The translations under genes were made by a program, and so were the position numbers. DNA of 64,000 nt from Flectonema sp. DT1601 (Eukaryota > Euglenozoa > Diplonemea > Diplonemida > Diplonemidae): assembly GCA_964019425.1 (NCBI GenBank), contig OZ025834.1:626501-690500 (forward strand). The letters are read 5' to 3'. This document shows positions 22,989 through 38,279 of the stretch, in pieces. The notes below the pieces were generated by a model. It was not told where the DNA came from and did no database searches. It worked only from the letters and a program-made list of their open reading frames with translations. Each line of letters starts with the position of its first letter. Position 1 is the first letter of the stretch.

Positions 22989-24164
22989 AAAAATGAAAAA
23001 AAAACTTTTGTTGGTGTTACCCAGCCAAAAGGATCTTTTATCCCAAACTAGTAATCTTACTTTCACCTTCTATTTCCATTTCCATTTTACCAGCCCCTGC
23101 TGTAAAAGGATATCTATACAGCTAATGACTTCAGATCGGAGGCCCTGTAAAAGTACTGAAAAAGGGGGAATAGTAATTTAAACAATACTAAAAACAAAAA
23201 ACCCCGAGGCCGATGTTTGTTGTCCCAAAGTAGTAACAAAAACAGCTGGCTGCAAAATTGCCAGTTGGTGTGTTAGGTGCTTTGGTTTTTTTTTTTTTTT
23301 TTCACCCCTCCCCCTTTTTCCCCCTGCTTTTTCCAAAAAAAAAAAAAAAAAAAATGAGTCCCTCAAATACTTAGTGCTTTATATGCACTGCCCATTTAGT
23401 TAGCTATGTGTGTCTTTCTCTTTTTTTTTTGATACTTTTTTGTTTTCGAGGGCAGAGTCTTCGGACTAAAGCGTTCTTTGACCGCAGCTCTGGATAGCCC
23501 GTCTCTTTGTTCTCCCAACGATGGTAGGAATGGTAACTGAATGAGCTTCATGCGTCGAATTAAGGATGCATGGCAGATTCATCTGAGATACCGCTCTTCT
23601 GACGTCCTCAAGCAGAGCCTACTATGTTTCTCTTGTTCCTTGTCAGACTTTTACCAAAAGAAGTGAAAAGAAAGGCAAACAATAAAGTGAGAACAACAAC
23701 AAAGAAGGCGGTTGCACCCAGTAGCGTAACCAGAAAAAAAAAAAAAAAGAAAGTTTTTTTTTTTCCCACTTCATTGTCACCCAATAGGACTTCGGGATTG
23801 AATTGTTCTTCCGAACTTCGTATCTTGCCGCGAGCAACCGACAGTTCTAGGTAGCTACATGGACCCACTCACTCGTTGTTGACATATTCGGACGCCTAAA
23901 ATAAAAAAAAAATATTTTTCGGAAAAGAGAAAAGCAAGCGCCTGCTGTATTGTTACACTCGAACGTGGTTATGTTGCAGTTTTTATCACTATATGGGATG
24001 TATTTTTGTAGTATCAGCGGCGCTGCTTTGTTTCTCTGCTAGCTGCATATTTGTTATCTGCATCAAAGATGTTGTAGGAAATTGGCCTTCGGTTCACTCT
24101 TTTCATTTTAATATTAGGCTTGGTTTTTTTTTTTTTGTTTCGTCATCGTCGTCTTTTATTCTTT

Positions 24165-24196
<32 letters not shown>

Positions 24197-27100
24197 CAAA
24201 AAACATATTTTGTTTGTTGTTGCTGTCGATTCATGCGGGTGTCTGAGAACATACAAAAAGCTGGTTTTCAATATTGCTTTAAATTTGGGGTTCCCAACCT
24301 GTAAAAGATATTTTTATTGCTTACCTTGGTTAGTCCAACTAGGACGACTTTGATGAAAATGCAAATTAATATTTTTTTCCATTCTTTCCACCCCCTTTTG
24401 TGGCTTTATATAATCTCGGGAGAATTGGCCTAAGTCTTTCCCTCTATTCTGAGCTGTTACTCACTTCTCTGACCGTAGTTTCTATGAGTTGTGTGTGTGA
24501 CCGATATTTCATTCTTGTAGTTCGTGAATATTTTTTATTTATTATTTTTCTTTTGTCGCTCTCCTGAATCTTAATAGCCATTATTTTCTTATTCACCATT
24601 TTTTTTTTTCTTTTGCTTCCTCCCCCATCCTCGTACTATCGGGAAATCGGTTTGAAAAGACCTCAACAACAAGTATATCAATCTACCCTTTCCCTACAAT
24701 TCGGCCTGCACTGATTTGGATGTTGTAACGAAATAGCGTATCGGAGCTTGGCCTCTACTCGTTGGTTAGTGAATGTTATCATCGCTTCTGTCTTCGTATC
24801 TCGTCTGATGTCGATACTAACATATGTAGACAGCTGGTACAGTGTATTGGAACAGACGTTGGACGTGAATGGAAATTAATCTCAACGAGTTACCAGTTCG
24901 TATATCCTTATAACGTTTTGTTTGTTTCCCACTGCACATCCCCCCAAAACAACAGGGCTTAATTTCCTTTTTAAGAAATGCCCTTTTTTTGTTTGTTTTG
25001 TTGTCGTTTCTTTGGGGAAGAATATCTCTTTTTATGCTTGCATTCTGCGTGGTCTATTGGCCAGTTGCGCATTTGACCCAAAATCGGCTGGTCTCCTATA
25101 ATTGGTGAGACCCTAGTGTTGGTTGTTACTATTCTCAGCGTTATGTATATTCCATAAAGAAAAGAATTACTAATTATCCAAACAATAAAAAAACAAGAAG
25201 TGGTTTGCCGCGTGAACGTGTGCACTCCGCGCCGTTCGCATCGGTTTTATTTCGGGGAAGCGCTAATTCCACTCTCATGACACATTTCTCCATTTGGGTT
25301 TTGCTGAAGCCATTTCTTCTCAGCAGATTGGCCTAAGCTAATTTCTTATTAAAATTATCGTTGGATATCACCGGCTTTCAGGGAGTGACGTTGTTCTCCT
25401 TTGCAGTCTGCGTGCTTACTAATGTGGACTTACTTTCTTGCCCATCGCCTATTCTGTCACGATTCCTCGGAAAAGTGTCGCAATGGTTTTCCTTATTTAG
25501 AAGTGAAAGCGATAATAATTTGGTAGTGTTTGAAAAATGCATGAACAAGTGTTTTAGCGTGGTCTCAACAAATAGCGATACTCTACTGAGGCAATCGTGG
25601 TGATTAAAATTGTTGCGCCTGGTGATCTTTTAATTTGGAAGTAATAGCAACCAACGAAAGAAAAAAAAAAGAAGAAGAAGAAAAAAAAAAAAAAAAAAAA
25701 GGATAAGTGAAATTTAAAATTAAAAAAAATTATATTTTTAACTGAAAACAGCCGTCCGAAGTAGGAATTTTAATGTTTCAAAAAAAAAAAAAATTTTTCA
25801 TTTTCGCCTCACGAAAAAGTTTTTCCTTTTTAATTTTGTATTTTTTTGTAATAAATATTTTTTTAAAAAATCTAATCTTCCCTCTCCCTATTAATTTTTT
25901 CCCTAATGTTAGTGTTAGACAAAAGTCTCATTATTTTAAACATCTACAGTGGATTTTCAATTTTTCACCAAAAAAGTAATTTTTTTTCACCCCTCCCTCC
26001 CCTAATCAGTTGAGTTAAATTTTCCCGTGCGATTCCAAAAGGCATTTGACAACTGCATTGCAAGCTAACTTCACAGTTCACGGTCACTCAGAGACTAGAT
26101 ATACTCAGTATCTTTAAAGACTCTTCGGTCCGACCCAATAATAACTTGAACCTGATAAGGGCAAAGAAAAAAGCATTGTAGCAGTTTCCCAACAGTTGCC
26201 TATTTTTTTTTTTTTTTTTTTTTTTCCCTGCTTCTTTGACTGTGCTTGGGTATTTTATCCTGCACACAAAGTAAAGCAGCAAAGAAACGTACTAAAAAGG
26301 TATGGGTCTGGTTCTATTTTGAGGCAATTTTTTTATTTTCAGGGGGGCGGTTCCTACTTTGATGACGAGCTTAGCAAATTAAAAGTAGCACAAATTTGTC
26401 AAAGAAAAAACAAAAAAAAACGAAAACAAAAATGCAGCCTTAGCAGTGCTAGCTTCTGTATGTCTTATACAGCGGCACAAAACAGAAATACGCGCCATAA
26501 CCGTCTACAACTTACAGTCTGTTTGCGTTGGCAGTTGCCACCTGGAGGCTGGTGTATAAATATTTCTCAAACAATTATACGCTATTGGTACCTGTCCTTG
26601 ACGGACGTAGTCCGTTTAATACAGAATAGTTTAGTATATATATCGCAGTCAAATTTGATGCATACTCTATTCAAGTGTAATGCATGGTTTTGTATTTTTC
26701 TTTCCCCACAACAAATTATCTGCGGGTGTTAGCACTGCGAGCGATTTTTAAAAAAAAAAGAAAATGAAGAGAAGAAAAGAAAGCAACACAAGAAACAATG
26801 TAGGATTTAAATTGTTTTGCTCAAAAATTCTTTCTTTTTTCTTCGTTCTCTGTAGTTTGCTTCATCTGTTCGCAGATATTTTGACCGTCACTATTGATTT
26901 GTATAGTGACGTAGCAAACAGGGAGAAAGGTGAAAAAAAACAAACAAAATAAAAAAAATAAAAACAACAAACAAGAGGAAACTGCTCCTCAACTTATCAT
27001 CTCCAGCGGCGCGTCATGAATATCATGCATCATGCCCTTTCACACTTAATTGTTTTAATTAAAAAAAAAAAAAAAAATGAATAAAAAAAAATATATATAT

Positions 27101-28696
27101 TAACAGAAATTTAAATTGGAATAAAAGAGTTTCTTTATAAGTGGGAGCGCGCTTGATCGCTCTGTTGTTCCTTTCTTTAAAAGGGATATTTCATTCAATT
27201 ACTTGATACTAAAAAAAGAGAAAAAAAATTAATACCGTATATGATGTGTTTCGAGGACAATAAAAAGACAACTTTTGCTTCTGTTAGGACATACATTGCT
27301 TGGCGCTTCCCTCCTGAGTACTGGATTGTAACTTGAATTATTACACCAAAAAAAGAAAAAAACAAAAATTTACTTACATGTGTAATGATGTTTTTTTAGC
27401 TGTAAACTCCTTTTTTTTTTTTTTTTTTTGTTTGTCATTATTGTTGTTTTTTTTCTTTTTTCTGAGTGAGAAACTGATTGGTAATGCGTGAAGAAGTCAC
27501 TTCATCTGGAAAGTTTCACTGGTGGACCGTTTTTCTTCTTTTCTTCGCGTGTTAACAAGGAGTTACTTTTCTTAGTCTAACAACAACTACAATAGTTTTC
27601 TGAGTTTACCAGAAACCTATTCGAGAATGCTCTCTCTTTATTTTTGTCTTCTTTTTCTTTTGTTCTCCAGCATCCATCCTTTGAAGAGATAACGTCACTT
27701 TTGTGATAATAAAAAAAAAGTTACCCTAAACTGAACAATGCTACTCATCGTAGTTTTATGGGTATTTTTTAACAAAAGGTTTGATGTCAGTGCGTGGGTT
27801 GGTTGCTTATTTTGGTTGATTATTTCTTTTTGTTATTTGGTAGTTATTCTAACCGTAGCTTTATGCTTGGTTACCGACTTAGTGATAACGATTTACTACT
27901 GGGAAACGTGTCCGGAATGCAAGTAGACATGGGGACGCTATACGTTAGTGCTCTCCCTACAATCCCTTAAAGTATTTATTTATTTTTTTAAATGTTTTCT
28001 TCATATTTTAATTATTTTTTTTTTTTTTTTGTGTTTTTCTCCTAGTTCTCTTCATTAATAATTTTATCATCATGTTTTTAAGGTATTCTTTTCTTTTCCC
28101 ATTGGCCACTTGCAAGGGTTCTTTTTTTTTTTATAAACGAGACACCATCATGCTGTTGCGTCGTTTTTAAGCACGCTGTGCGCATGGATTAATGCTGCTG
28201 CCATTTCATATAATTCGTTTATCAGAAAAACGCAGTGAAAGGAAGAGTTAATTTTTTTTTTTCTTTTTCGTAAAATTACTACAATATTCCTGCGATTTAG
28301 TAAAAAAAAATGGGAACCATCTCCTTCTGATTTAAGCGACGTCACCTACGAAATAAAATACAGGATTACCCTAAATTTTTATGTTTTTAAACGTGAGTCG
28401 CCCGAGGGGATAGATTCCACCCCTGTGAGTATATATTTATTTATTTTTTAAAAATATTGATTCCAGTTCTAAAATCAAGCAAAAAAAAAAAAATGCAATT
28501 TTGACGACAATGCAAAATTCAACATTTTATCTTCTTGCAGCGACATTTTAGTCCTGTTTTTTTTTCTTTTTTACTTTTTTGGGATTAATTCCCCTTGTGG
28601 TAATGCATGCCCCACTTTTTTTTTTTTCCCCCTTCCCTTCCCTTACCTGTTATACAACTTATCCCTAATTATTCATACCACCTCCCCCGAGGACCC

Positions 28697-28708
28697 CCCC
28701 CGCGGGGG
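28697..28708. repeat. GC palindrome
   Basis: CCCCCGCGGGGG is a perfect 12-bp palindrome inside a longer C8-GC-G5 run, a GC-rich island in AT-rich DNA. It could extrude as a hairpin or reflect sequencing or assembly of a hard region. Confidence 0.8.
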
Positions 28709-29853
28709 TGCCTGATGCGGAGTTTCTCTTTTCTCGTTTAAGATTTTAGGCACAAGACTTAATCGGGACACTAGAAGTCATTTACGAACCCTAGGAGTGC
28801 TTAGCTATGGCATTTTTTTTTCTATACTCCCCCCCCCCCTTGTTAAAGTATCAGTTACCCTTGATAGTATTATTATTTCTGATTTACTTTTTCATTTCGG
28901 AATATGACAATACACTTGGGGGGTAAGTATTATCGTTTCTTTGTTTTTATACTTCCTATAATGGGATATTAGTTCTTGCAGTTTGTACGTTTTTTTTGTA
29001 ATTACCCTACGTTTATTGCCTTATATTTCTACTTTTTATTATTATTACTTTTTTTTTTTTTTTGTTACAAAACTATTTTCATGTTATTTATTTTTTTTTT
29101 TTTTTTTTTTGACTACTACTTACTGTTTTTTTTTTTTGTTGTTGTTTTTTTGTATTACTCGTGACGTCGGATTCGGGCAGCAAGAGCCTGCAACGTGTAC
29201 CTAGGAAAAAAAAATGAAGTGAAAAGAAAAAAGAAAATATATGAAGTGAATAAAAAATATTGAAAAGAAAGAAAGAAGGAAAATAAAAGAAAAAAAAAAC
29301 GAATGGAAATTAGTTGAGCAAAAGAGAACAAGGAAAAAGAAAAAAATATTAAAAGACCTACCATAGGAATTCAATGCAAGGGATAAGCGCTCCAGAGGTT
29401 CATTTAATATGTGCATCTTGTTTCCTTCACTAGTTGAGTGCAGTGACCGTATTTATTTATCATTCTTCCCAAAACATTGCAACTTGCGTTGTTCCTCAAC
29501 TGAAGACTACATTAAGTGTTAATGCTATCCTGATTTGATTGTCAACAATCACCTAAATATTGTGTCTGAAAATCCCAAAAAAAAATTGCTCTGTTCTAAC
29601 TGCCATTTGAACACATTCCCGTTAACCGTCATATATTTTTTCTTAAAAATCTCAATTAAAATGTTGAAACTCCCCTTAAAAAAAAAGGGGGAAAAAAGAT
29701 TTAAAAAAAAAAAAACATGGCCTTTTTTTTTTTTCTTTTGTTGAAGTGAACTCCCTCCCGTTTTTTTATTTTTTTTTTTTTTTCTTGTCAAGAGTTAATT
29801 GTCGTCTGTGGTACAGATGTCGTAGCATTTGTTGACTTTAAGGTCCTAAAATT

Positions 29854-29892
<39 letters not shown>

Positions 29893-30749
29893 AATAGTGA
29901 GCGGCGGACTAAAAAAAATTGTGTTTCGCAGATCATCTCGGTGGCTATCATGTTATTTCTTCTTTCTCTCTCTCTTCCCTACTTCCTATATCTTCCTCAC
30001 CCACTTGGTTATAAGTTTTCTTTACAATTGAGCTCTTAACCTCCCGGTTGGCTATCCAACCTTTGATACATGCTTGTTTCCTTTGAGAACCAAAAAAAAA
30101 AAGAGAAAAAGTTTTTTGTTTCAGCTTTTTTATTGATTCTTTTTTTTTTCCCTTTTTTTTTTTTTTTTTCTTTCTTTTTTTTCCCCTTGTCCTGCGAATT
30201 GTCATATTTGCCCACAGTTGAATATCTTGAAATTTTTGATGCGCCAGGTTATCGGTGCCCTTCAGTATTATATATATGCACTTCGGTGCAGCTGATCAAG
30301 TTGACTTTTTACCAAGGACAATGTTAGTCACGAAAGAGAGAACAGAAATATCATAACTAAGCAAATAAGTGAATGCCTAGTGGTATCCTTTTGTAGTATT
30401 TAGATGTAGACGCAGCTGAGGCCCTATGTCGGTTGGAATGAGTTTTCTATTACCCTTAGGGTGCTTGATATTGCAGCAGTTCTGAAGCGTGTTCTCGACA
30501 ATTCCGAGTTACACTAACAGCTAACGTTTTTTATGTTTCCCCCCTCTCTTTCGTCATCTATTTTTCCCAACTCTTAATGTATTTAGAATAATAGTTTTTC
30601 ATATTTAAATGTACATTTTCGAACACCATTCCAGGCTTTGTTGCGTGGTAGTGCAAATCTTTAAACAAATTTAGTAAAACTTTTAGTATTTCTTAAAAAA
30701 AACTTTTTTTTCCGTTTCTTTTTAATTGTAGAAGCAAGTAGAAGCAATG

Positions 30750-30771
30750 CCCCCCCCCCCCCCCCCCCCCC
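30750..30771. repeat. Poly(C) tract of 22 bases
   Basis: There are 22 consecutive C in a region where nearly all long homopolymers are A or T. On the other strand this is poly(G), able to form a quadruplex. Confidence 0.9.
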
Positions 30772-32587
30772 GTCCCCTACCCAGCTCCAGCTTTTACCCC
30801 ATCCATACCATGTAAAGAGAGCTCATCTTGAGGCTATTTCAGGTTGTTGTACTTACTTGATCTCGTTCTTGGGGCACAGCAACTATCCAGAGCAGCAGAT
30901 TAAGCATCTTTCTTCTCCAAGTGCTTTTTCGTTCATTTGAGTTTTCTTTTTTTTTTTTTCTTCTTTTTTTTTTTCCCCCGTTCTCTCTTTCCCTGCATTA
31001 ATTCGTTTTGTTGGTCGCCCTTCATATCCTGTGAGGAAATATTTTTGGCATTTGATACATGTTTTGGAGTTTTTTTTAAATTAAATCTTTTGTGAAATTT
31101 CTTACGTAATAAATAACGTATAATCACACACTTTTATTTGCTCCTTCTAATGATGTTAAATTGTAAAGAGATCGTCATCACTTCACTTTTTTTCTTTTTT
31201 GTTTTCGTGCTATTGGATAAAGTCGTCCATGGTTCGGTTGATCGCCCAATTTTTATGATATATGAGTGATTCTGATGTGGAAAAAAAATTAAAATAAAAT
31301 TTTTTCTCCCCGAGCCGTTTTAGGAAACCTATTCAAAGATTACCCCTACTAATAATCTCAGCAGCCAGATACGGAAAAAAAAATTTTTATTTGAAATTTC
31401 CATTCTCAGTGGAAAATTGCTCTACTATCTGGTTAGTTGATAAGACGATCTCAAACTGCTACTCGGGAATAGAGGCATTATGGCCTAACTCAGTTAGTAG
31501 TTTAGATTTATTTATTTATTATTATTATTATTATTATTTTTATTATTTTTTTTGTTCCTGCCATTATGTTTTCTTTTTTTACAGCATTTTCAAAGGAAAA
31601 AAAAAAAAAAAAAAAAACAAGCTATCTTTTTTTTTTTTTTGTTTTTTTTTAAATTTAATGCTCACTTTTTTATTCTTGATCTCAATTGAACTTGCAATGT
31701 AATAGTGACCTTTGTTTGTGCACGCGCGTGGGTTTGTGCCTCGGTTAACGGGGTTTTTGTGTTGTATTGGAATTGCACTGTTCGTTGTTTTTTTTTTATT
31801 ATTGTTTTTTTTTAATTATATTGCTTGTAAATCTTTTTATTGTGTCATTTCTTCATCTATTTTGAATTTTGTGCTGTTATTTTTGTATCAGCTTATGCTT
31901 GTATAAAAATAAAAAATATATACATTGTGTTGTAGTTCTCACGTTGGATGCACATTTGCTGTTCTTTCGGGTTTTTTTAAAAAACAATAATTCTCTCGTG
32001 TTCCTCGCTTTCCTCAGCCATTGCGTCTGAGGAAGACAACTAGCTTCCCACAATGCATGAATTTTGTTTTTTGCCATTAACATTGAATTCGTGCGCAATA
32101 CACAAAGACTTCTTCTTATGCCCTGTCAGGTACCTACTGTGTGTGCTTTCAGGGTAGTGTAAGGCGTGTGGATTGAAAGTAACCAGCTTGTATGTGGCAC
32201 GTGATGGATGACCCACTCCCCGCGTTAGTCTTCCTCCAAACAGTTCTTTTATTATGTAAATGTGAACTAGGCTTTTCGCTGAAGTCGGTGTTTTAAAATG
32301 GATGGTAAGCTGGCGATCGGATTTTGTTGTTGAACAAAAAAAAAAAAAAAACGCAACCAACAAATATCAAAAAATAAACGGAAAAAGGAATTATATAAAT
32401 TCAAAATATACTTTTTTTTAGGGAATTTAATTTTTTTTTTTGAAAAAAAAAAAAAGAATAAAAAATCAAGACAAGAAGCTCTTTTTTTTTACTGTCCTCC
32501 AACTAAGGTATCCCAAACTTAGCTCATGGATTACGAAGTTGTCACTCCCTCTCTGCATGAACGAACATAAAAATAGCTAGACCAAGT

Positions 32588-32624
<37 letters not shown>

Positions 32625-32678
32625 TCCTTTTTTGCTATTCACGAAACAGTGTGTATGTAAAAAAAAAAAAAAAAATTA

Positions 32679-32716
<38 letters not shown>

Positions 32717-33407
32717 ACGAAATATTCCACAAAAAGATTTGATTTTTCTAATTCAAAAATCATTTCGATCTTCGCCAGTTTTTCTTTTTTTTGTTTTTTC
32801 ATCTTTTTTCATCTTTTTTTATTTTTTTTTTTTTGTCTAGTCATTTTGATGAGTTCTGCCTTAATGATACATGAGAACGACGCTACTTTGTAATCGAGTT
32901 GTAAACTAGTCGGGGGAGAAAGCTGCATTGTCGTTTTTTTTTTTTTTTTTTTTTTCTCTTTAAATCTTTTTTTTAAATCTCACTGAAAAAAAGAAAAAAA
33001 AATCCACCTTTCCCAAAAAAAACCCTGTAATTTTCTTATTTTAAACCCACTTCCCTGGATGTGTTGTTATTTTTTATAAAAATTTATAATAAAAAAGAAT
33101 TTTTTTCCCCTGCCGTTTTTCTCTGCTTTCCTATCTGTAGTTATCTTTGGGTCTCAGCTCTTTATCGAGCTTGGTGCTGGAACCGCCTTGAGGTTATTGT
33201 TATCCTTGATTTTTTGAAACGGGATTTTTTTTTTTTTTTTTTTTTTTAAACCTACATAAGTTATAGAAGAAATCTTTTTATCTCAATCAAAATTTGGTAT
33301 TTCTGTAAATGATGTTTCTTTTGTTTCTTTTTTTATTTTTTTAATTTTTTTTTTTTTTTAAAAATATCGTTAATATAGTTGTGCCTCACACGGAGTTGGT
33401 ACAACAA

Positions 33408-33440
<33 letters not shown>

Positions 33441-34589
33441 ATCTTAAAACAACCAATTACTAATACCGGTTTATTATTCTTTCGGGAGTATTAACTCTCC
33501 CGAGATTCAACCCTTTTTGTTCGGGGGAGGAGGGGTGTCAGGTGTGTGTTGTATTACAGTGAGTATTCTCCTAAACATCCTTCAGTTCCCTCTTGTAACG
33601 CGATAATTCTTAAAAAAAAGATTTGTTAAATTAGTTAATTAAAAAAAAAAAACGGAAAAAGAGAGAGAAACAGGACAAATAAGCAATTACATATCCCCTA
33701 TCCTTTCATGGGCGGGTGATAAAAAAAAAAAAAAGAACTCAAAAATAGTTTTTTTTTTCTTTGTTTTTCTTAACTGATCGCTTTTTTTTGTTTTGTTTTT
33801 CTTTCTGCTGATTATTTTATTATGTCTTTCTCATTCTTGTATTTTGCATTATTTCTTTCTTTTTTTTTTTTTTTTTTTTTTTTTTAATACAAAGGTCAAC
33901 GAGTTAGTATCAGTGATAGTATTTGCACTTAGATGTCTGTACCTTACGGAAGCAGTACGTTGTTCGTTCCACCAATGTAAGACGTTCGTGTGACTCAGGC
34001 CAAAAAACTCAAACGTGAAAACGTATGCCTTGTTTAACATTCATGTAAGCATAGCTGACACTACTTGGCGAGTATCTTTTGTAAAAAAAAACAAAAAAAA
34101 AAAAAAAAAACGCAATTCACTCAGCCAACGCTTAAGGTTTGTCAAAGATAATTCCTTTGCAAGAAAAATGGCCGCATCCTCTCCTTATCCCCATTACTAT
34201 ACATTATTGTGGTCCCCATGCCCCTGCAACCGAAGACAACACAATTTTTAAAAAAGGCGACAATAAATTGCCTTAAAACTAATTGTTGTTGGCTCGGATT
34301 GCGTGAAAATTGTTGTTTCGCCCGGGGTCTGAATTTCCTTCCAATTTAAGGAAATGATTTTTGCCTGTGATCGGGCACGTTACGGAATGCGATGAAGAGA
34401 TAAAATAGGAACATCCAAACAAAGATGATTGCAGCAGTGTTTATTTCCTTATACCGACCCCACGGTTCCCCCTTTGGAAAAGCCTAGCGGAGCTTGCTAT
34501 TGATCTATATTTGCATCTGCTTCGCACTTGCTTATCGCCTACTGTTGTGCTGTGTATCCTTGCATACAGACCTATTGCCTTTAAGGCAG

Positions 34590-34629
<40 letters not shown>

Positions 34630-37600
34630 TTGATTTTCTATTAATACATTGACTTATGTTTTCTTCTTAATTTCTTAATTTTTCTTTTTTTTATTTTTTT
34701 TATATTAAAATTATTTCTATACATTTGCTGGTACTAACGAACAGGAGGCACTGAAAAAATAAGTTCTATTAACATTGTTGGTCAGCTTCTTTTTTTTCTA
34801 CTTTTGCTTGTTTGACGTCATCTTTATGCTATTGACATGGGCAAAAACTAGTAGAAGAAAAAAAAAATATAGAAGAAGTACAAGGCTCGGGGTGATGATT
34901 TATTAACATGTTAACATGCATGGTTGTCACAAAGCAAATATTGAAAAATATTGCTATTTACGTTATTTTGTCTGACCTGTTGCCGCTTATTTTGGAGTTG
35001 TCTTTCTTCCCCGTGGGTATCATTCCTCTGTATTAAGAGGAAGAACAAAAGTTAGTTTCGGTTTTTTTTATTTTTATATTCCAGTTGTTGGACGAAGTAA
35101 TGAGGAAAAAATGGAGAGAAAAGAAAATTTAAAAAAAAAAAATAAAAATAAATAAACACTCTGCCTCAATTACCTGAATCTGTTGCAACAAACAAGAATT
35201 GAATTTATAGGAAAAAAAAAAAAAAGAAAAAAAGAAAGAGTCTTGTTGCTTGCACGAGACTTTTATTTTTTAATCTACCCAAAACAAGTATCTAGTAACC
35301 ATCGTTCAGCCAACGCCCCTGGCTGCTTTTGTTTTTAGCTGCAATTCCCATACCGCAGTCAACAAATTGTGGTTGTGCATGAAGCCCCGAGATGATCTGC
35401 AGTTTACGCAGTGTTCGCCAATACGTTATTCTCTCCCATCCCGCCAAAACCCGTTTTCTTTTCAGTTCTTAGCCATGTAAAGTAAAAGAAAATTATGATC
35501 AATAATTAGTAATAATAAAAGAAAAGAAAAAAAAAAACTAAAAGGTGTAGCCGCGATTTCTCGTAGTCTGTAACTTTGATCGATGAACTGTCAAGATGTT
35601 TAATTCGTAAGATAACGTTGTTGCACTCCATTCGCATTTAAGGATTGAGCTTTTGTCAGTATTTAGTTCTAAGTCCTTTACGATATCACTTTTTCATTTT
35701 TTTTTTTATTATATTTTTCAAAAAAACAAAAAAAATCTAAAGCAAACAACAAAAAAAAAAAAAAAATAATAATAATAATAGTAACCTTCCTCGGAACTGC
35801 GCAATTAGCAGTTCGTTGATGAGGGTCATTTTTACATTCGCAATGCTAATGCGATTCCTCCCCTCTCCTCCTCTTATTGTGTGAATTTTGTGATGTAGTT
35901 CACTCGTCCACTTTCGATTATCTTATCTAAGTTTTCCCTCTTTTAGTGTTTCCGATTCCCTTCTTAGTAACAATTACCTAAAAGCTCTATAGTTCATTTG
36001 GACAGCCATCGCTCTCTTTGTTAACATTGCCGCTGTCTTAAAATGGTGGTATGGATTTTTGTTTATGGGAGAAAGGAAGAAAAGATGCTAAAGAGAAACT
36101 AAAAAAAGGAAAGCAGCAAAAAAAAAAAAAAAAAAAAAAACTATTAACAACACACAACAAAAAAAAAAAATCTTTTTTGGGGAAAAAAACAAAAAGGATT
36201 GCGTAGCAATAAAAAAAACAAAATAGGGAAAATAACGAACAGGTGGGGTGGTGTATTCCCTCTTCACGCCTTGCAGTTGACAAGGATATTATCTTAGATT
36301 CTCAAAAAAGACGTGGAATCCTTAAGTAATATTATTTTTTTTGTTTCATGCAATTATTCGCTTTTTCTTTTAGATGGATCTGGTGCAGGTTTTGCCCTGA
36401 TCATTCACTTTGTAGCAAGTCTGGCAATCCCTGGTTTTGGATTGGATCACTTTTTTTTGAAAAAAAAAAAAAAAAAAAAAACAACCATCCATCAATATTC
36501 CGAGTCGTACAGTCTCTTTACATATTATTATTATTAAATTTTTTTAAAAAAAAAAACTAAACGGGCGGTTTGTGAATTTAAGAAAAAATAGAATTCACAT
36601 ATGCCTGTCAGCTTCAAGTTCTGATTTTGATTCTTGGTATAAAATAAGTTAATAGTGCCCCGAAAAATATTGGGTTTCAACGTAGTTTTTGCTAGCAAAA
36701 CTGCTAAATATATATCTTCTTTTTTTTTTAAAGAAAAAGAGCTCGTAGTACGGCTCTGCCAGGCCAAGGAAGGGGGGAAAAAACAAAATAAAAGTAACAT
36801 AGACCTTTGCATCATTGTTTTTTCCCCGCTTTTTTTGTTCTCTTTTTTTTATTTTTTTATTTTTCTTCCTTTTCATTATTTCAATTCCACGATATATCAT
36901 TGTTGGATGTTAGTACTGCTACAGCTTCTCGCCTCTAAATGTTTTTAATTTTTTTTTATTCTTTCATTACTTTTAGCCGCCTCTATACTCGTGATTCTTC
37001 ACTTCACCTTGTTTTTCATTCTTCTGTTTTTCTTTTTTCTTTTTTTGGCCTGGGGAATTATCCTCTCCTTACTATTTAGCACCGACATCGTTTCCCTTTC
37101 ATTTCTAGCAATACACGATGTCGATAAATTCGTAGTTTTTTTTTTTCTTCTTTTTTTTTTTTGTTTTTTTTTTTTCCGTTTCTCGAGATCTTGCTCTGTG
37201 TTGCAGTTACTTGTTGTATTCCTTTTCTGCATTTGCTTCTTTTGGTACGCGCAGTTTTTTTCGACCATGTCATTTTATGTACCTAAAAAAAAGCAGCGAT
37301 GTGTGCTAGGCCAAGTAACTGGGAACGACATTATGAGGAGGAGGAGAAGGAAAAAAGGAAAAAAAAAAAAAAAATCTACGAATGCGAATTTTGACTAAAG
37401 CTATACTACACCCGGCAATATAGAAATATAACTCATTATCAAAAAAAAAAAAATTCCCTTTTTTTAAAAAAAAAAAAATTATATAAAAAAAAAATTCTCT
37501 ACAAATACGTGTCAAGGATGACGATTGAGTGATGTTTTCATCTATTTCGCTATACCACCAAATTGAAATCAAAAAAAAAAAAAAAAATCTAAACATAAAT

Positions 37601-38260
37601 TGTCGTTAGTTTTTCCACTTTCAATACTCGGAAAAAACAAGATTAAGTTTTTTTTTTCCTTTTCCTTTTTTTTTTTTTTTTTTTTAATTATTTTTTTTTT
37701 TTTTTCTTTTACCCCTCCGAAAAGATTTAAAACATTGAACTCATTATATTCTGGCATATCACTATTCCTTCTCACGTAGGCGCAGCTTAGCATGCTGAGT
37801 AGTGGTCTTAAGTTGTGGCAGGTGTAGTGCATAAAAAAAAAAAAAAAAAAATTAACCGTCATACCGTAGTTAATAGAATAAAACTAAAAAAAGGGAGGGA
37901 GAAAGAGAAGTGAAGGAAAAAAACAAGGGAAAAAAAAAAAACATGGTCATATGTGATTCCATTGTTCTGTGTAACCTTCTGAGTTCTTCTGCTTCTTGCA
38001 GCTGAAAGATGAGAAGGTTTTTTCATCGATAGCACTGTCTTATCGATTGCCACAGAATACTGTCTCTCTGCATGCCGTGGGCGAGTAACTGGCAAAACTA
38101 TCTCCAAGGCCAGCCGCATTCCTTCAATACTACATTCTCAATTTCATAATCCATTTTCTATCTTTCCTCACCAATTTTATTTTCCCCTTTACAATTTTCT
38201 TTTTCTTTTTTTTTTCTCCCCTTTTTTCCCCTTTTTTTTTCTCTTTTTTCTCTTCTTTTT

Positions 38261-38279
38261 TTTCTTTTCTTTTCTTTTC

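Noticed and set aside
21231-25603. Several 75-130 codon frames with Phe- or Lys-rich runs
   Set aside because: They are translations of A or T homopolymers on both strands with no conserved motif.
26196-26732. 178-codon open frame on the + strand in the gene-free region
   Set aside because: It begins at TTG inside a T tract and has no recognisable domain. A run of this length can arise by chance in about 24 kb searched in six frames, helped by homopolymers.
37859-38119. 86-codon minus-strand frame with a non-repetitive first 60 residues
   Set aside because: It would be the only minus-strand protein gene, ends in a homopolymer translation and matches no family I know.
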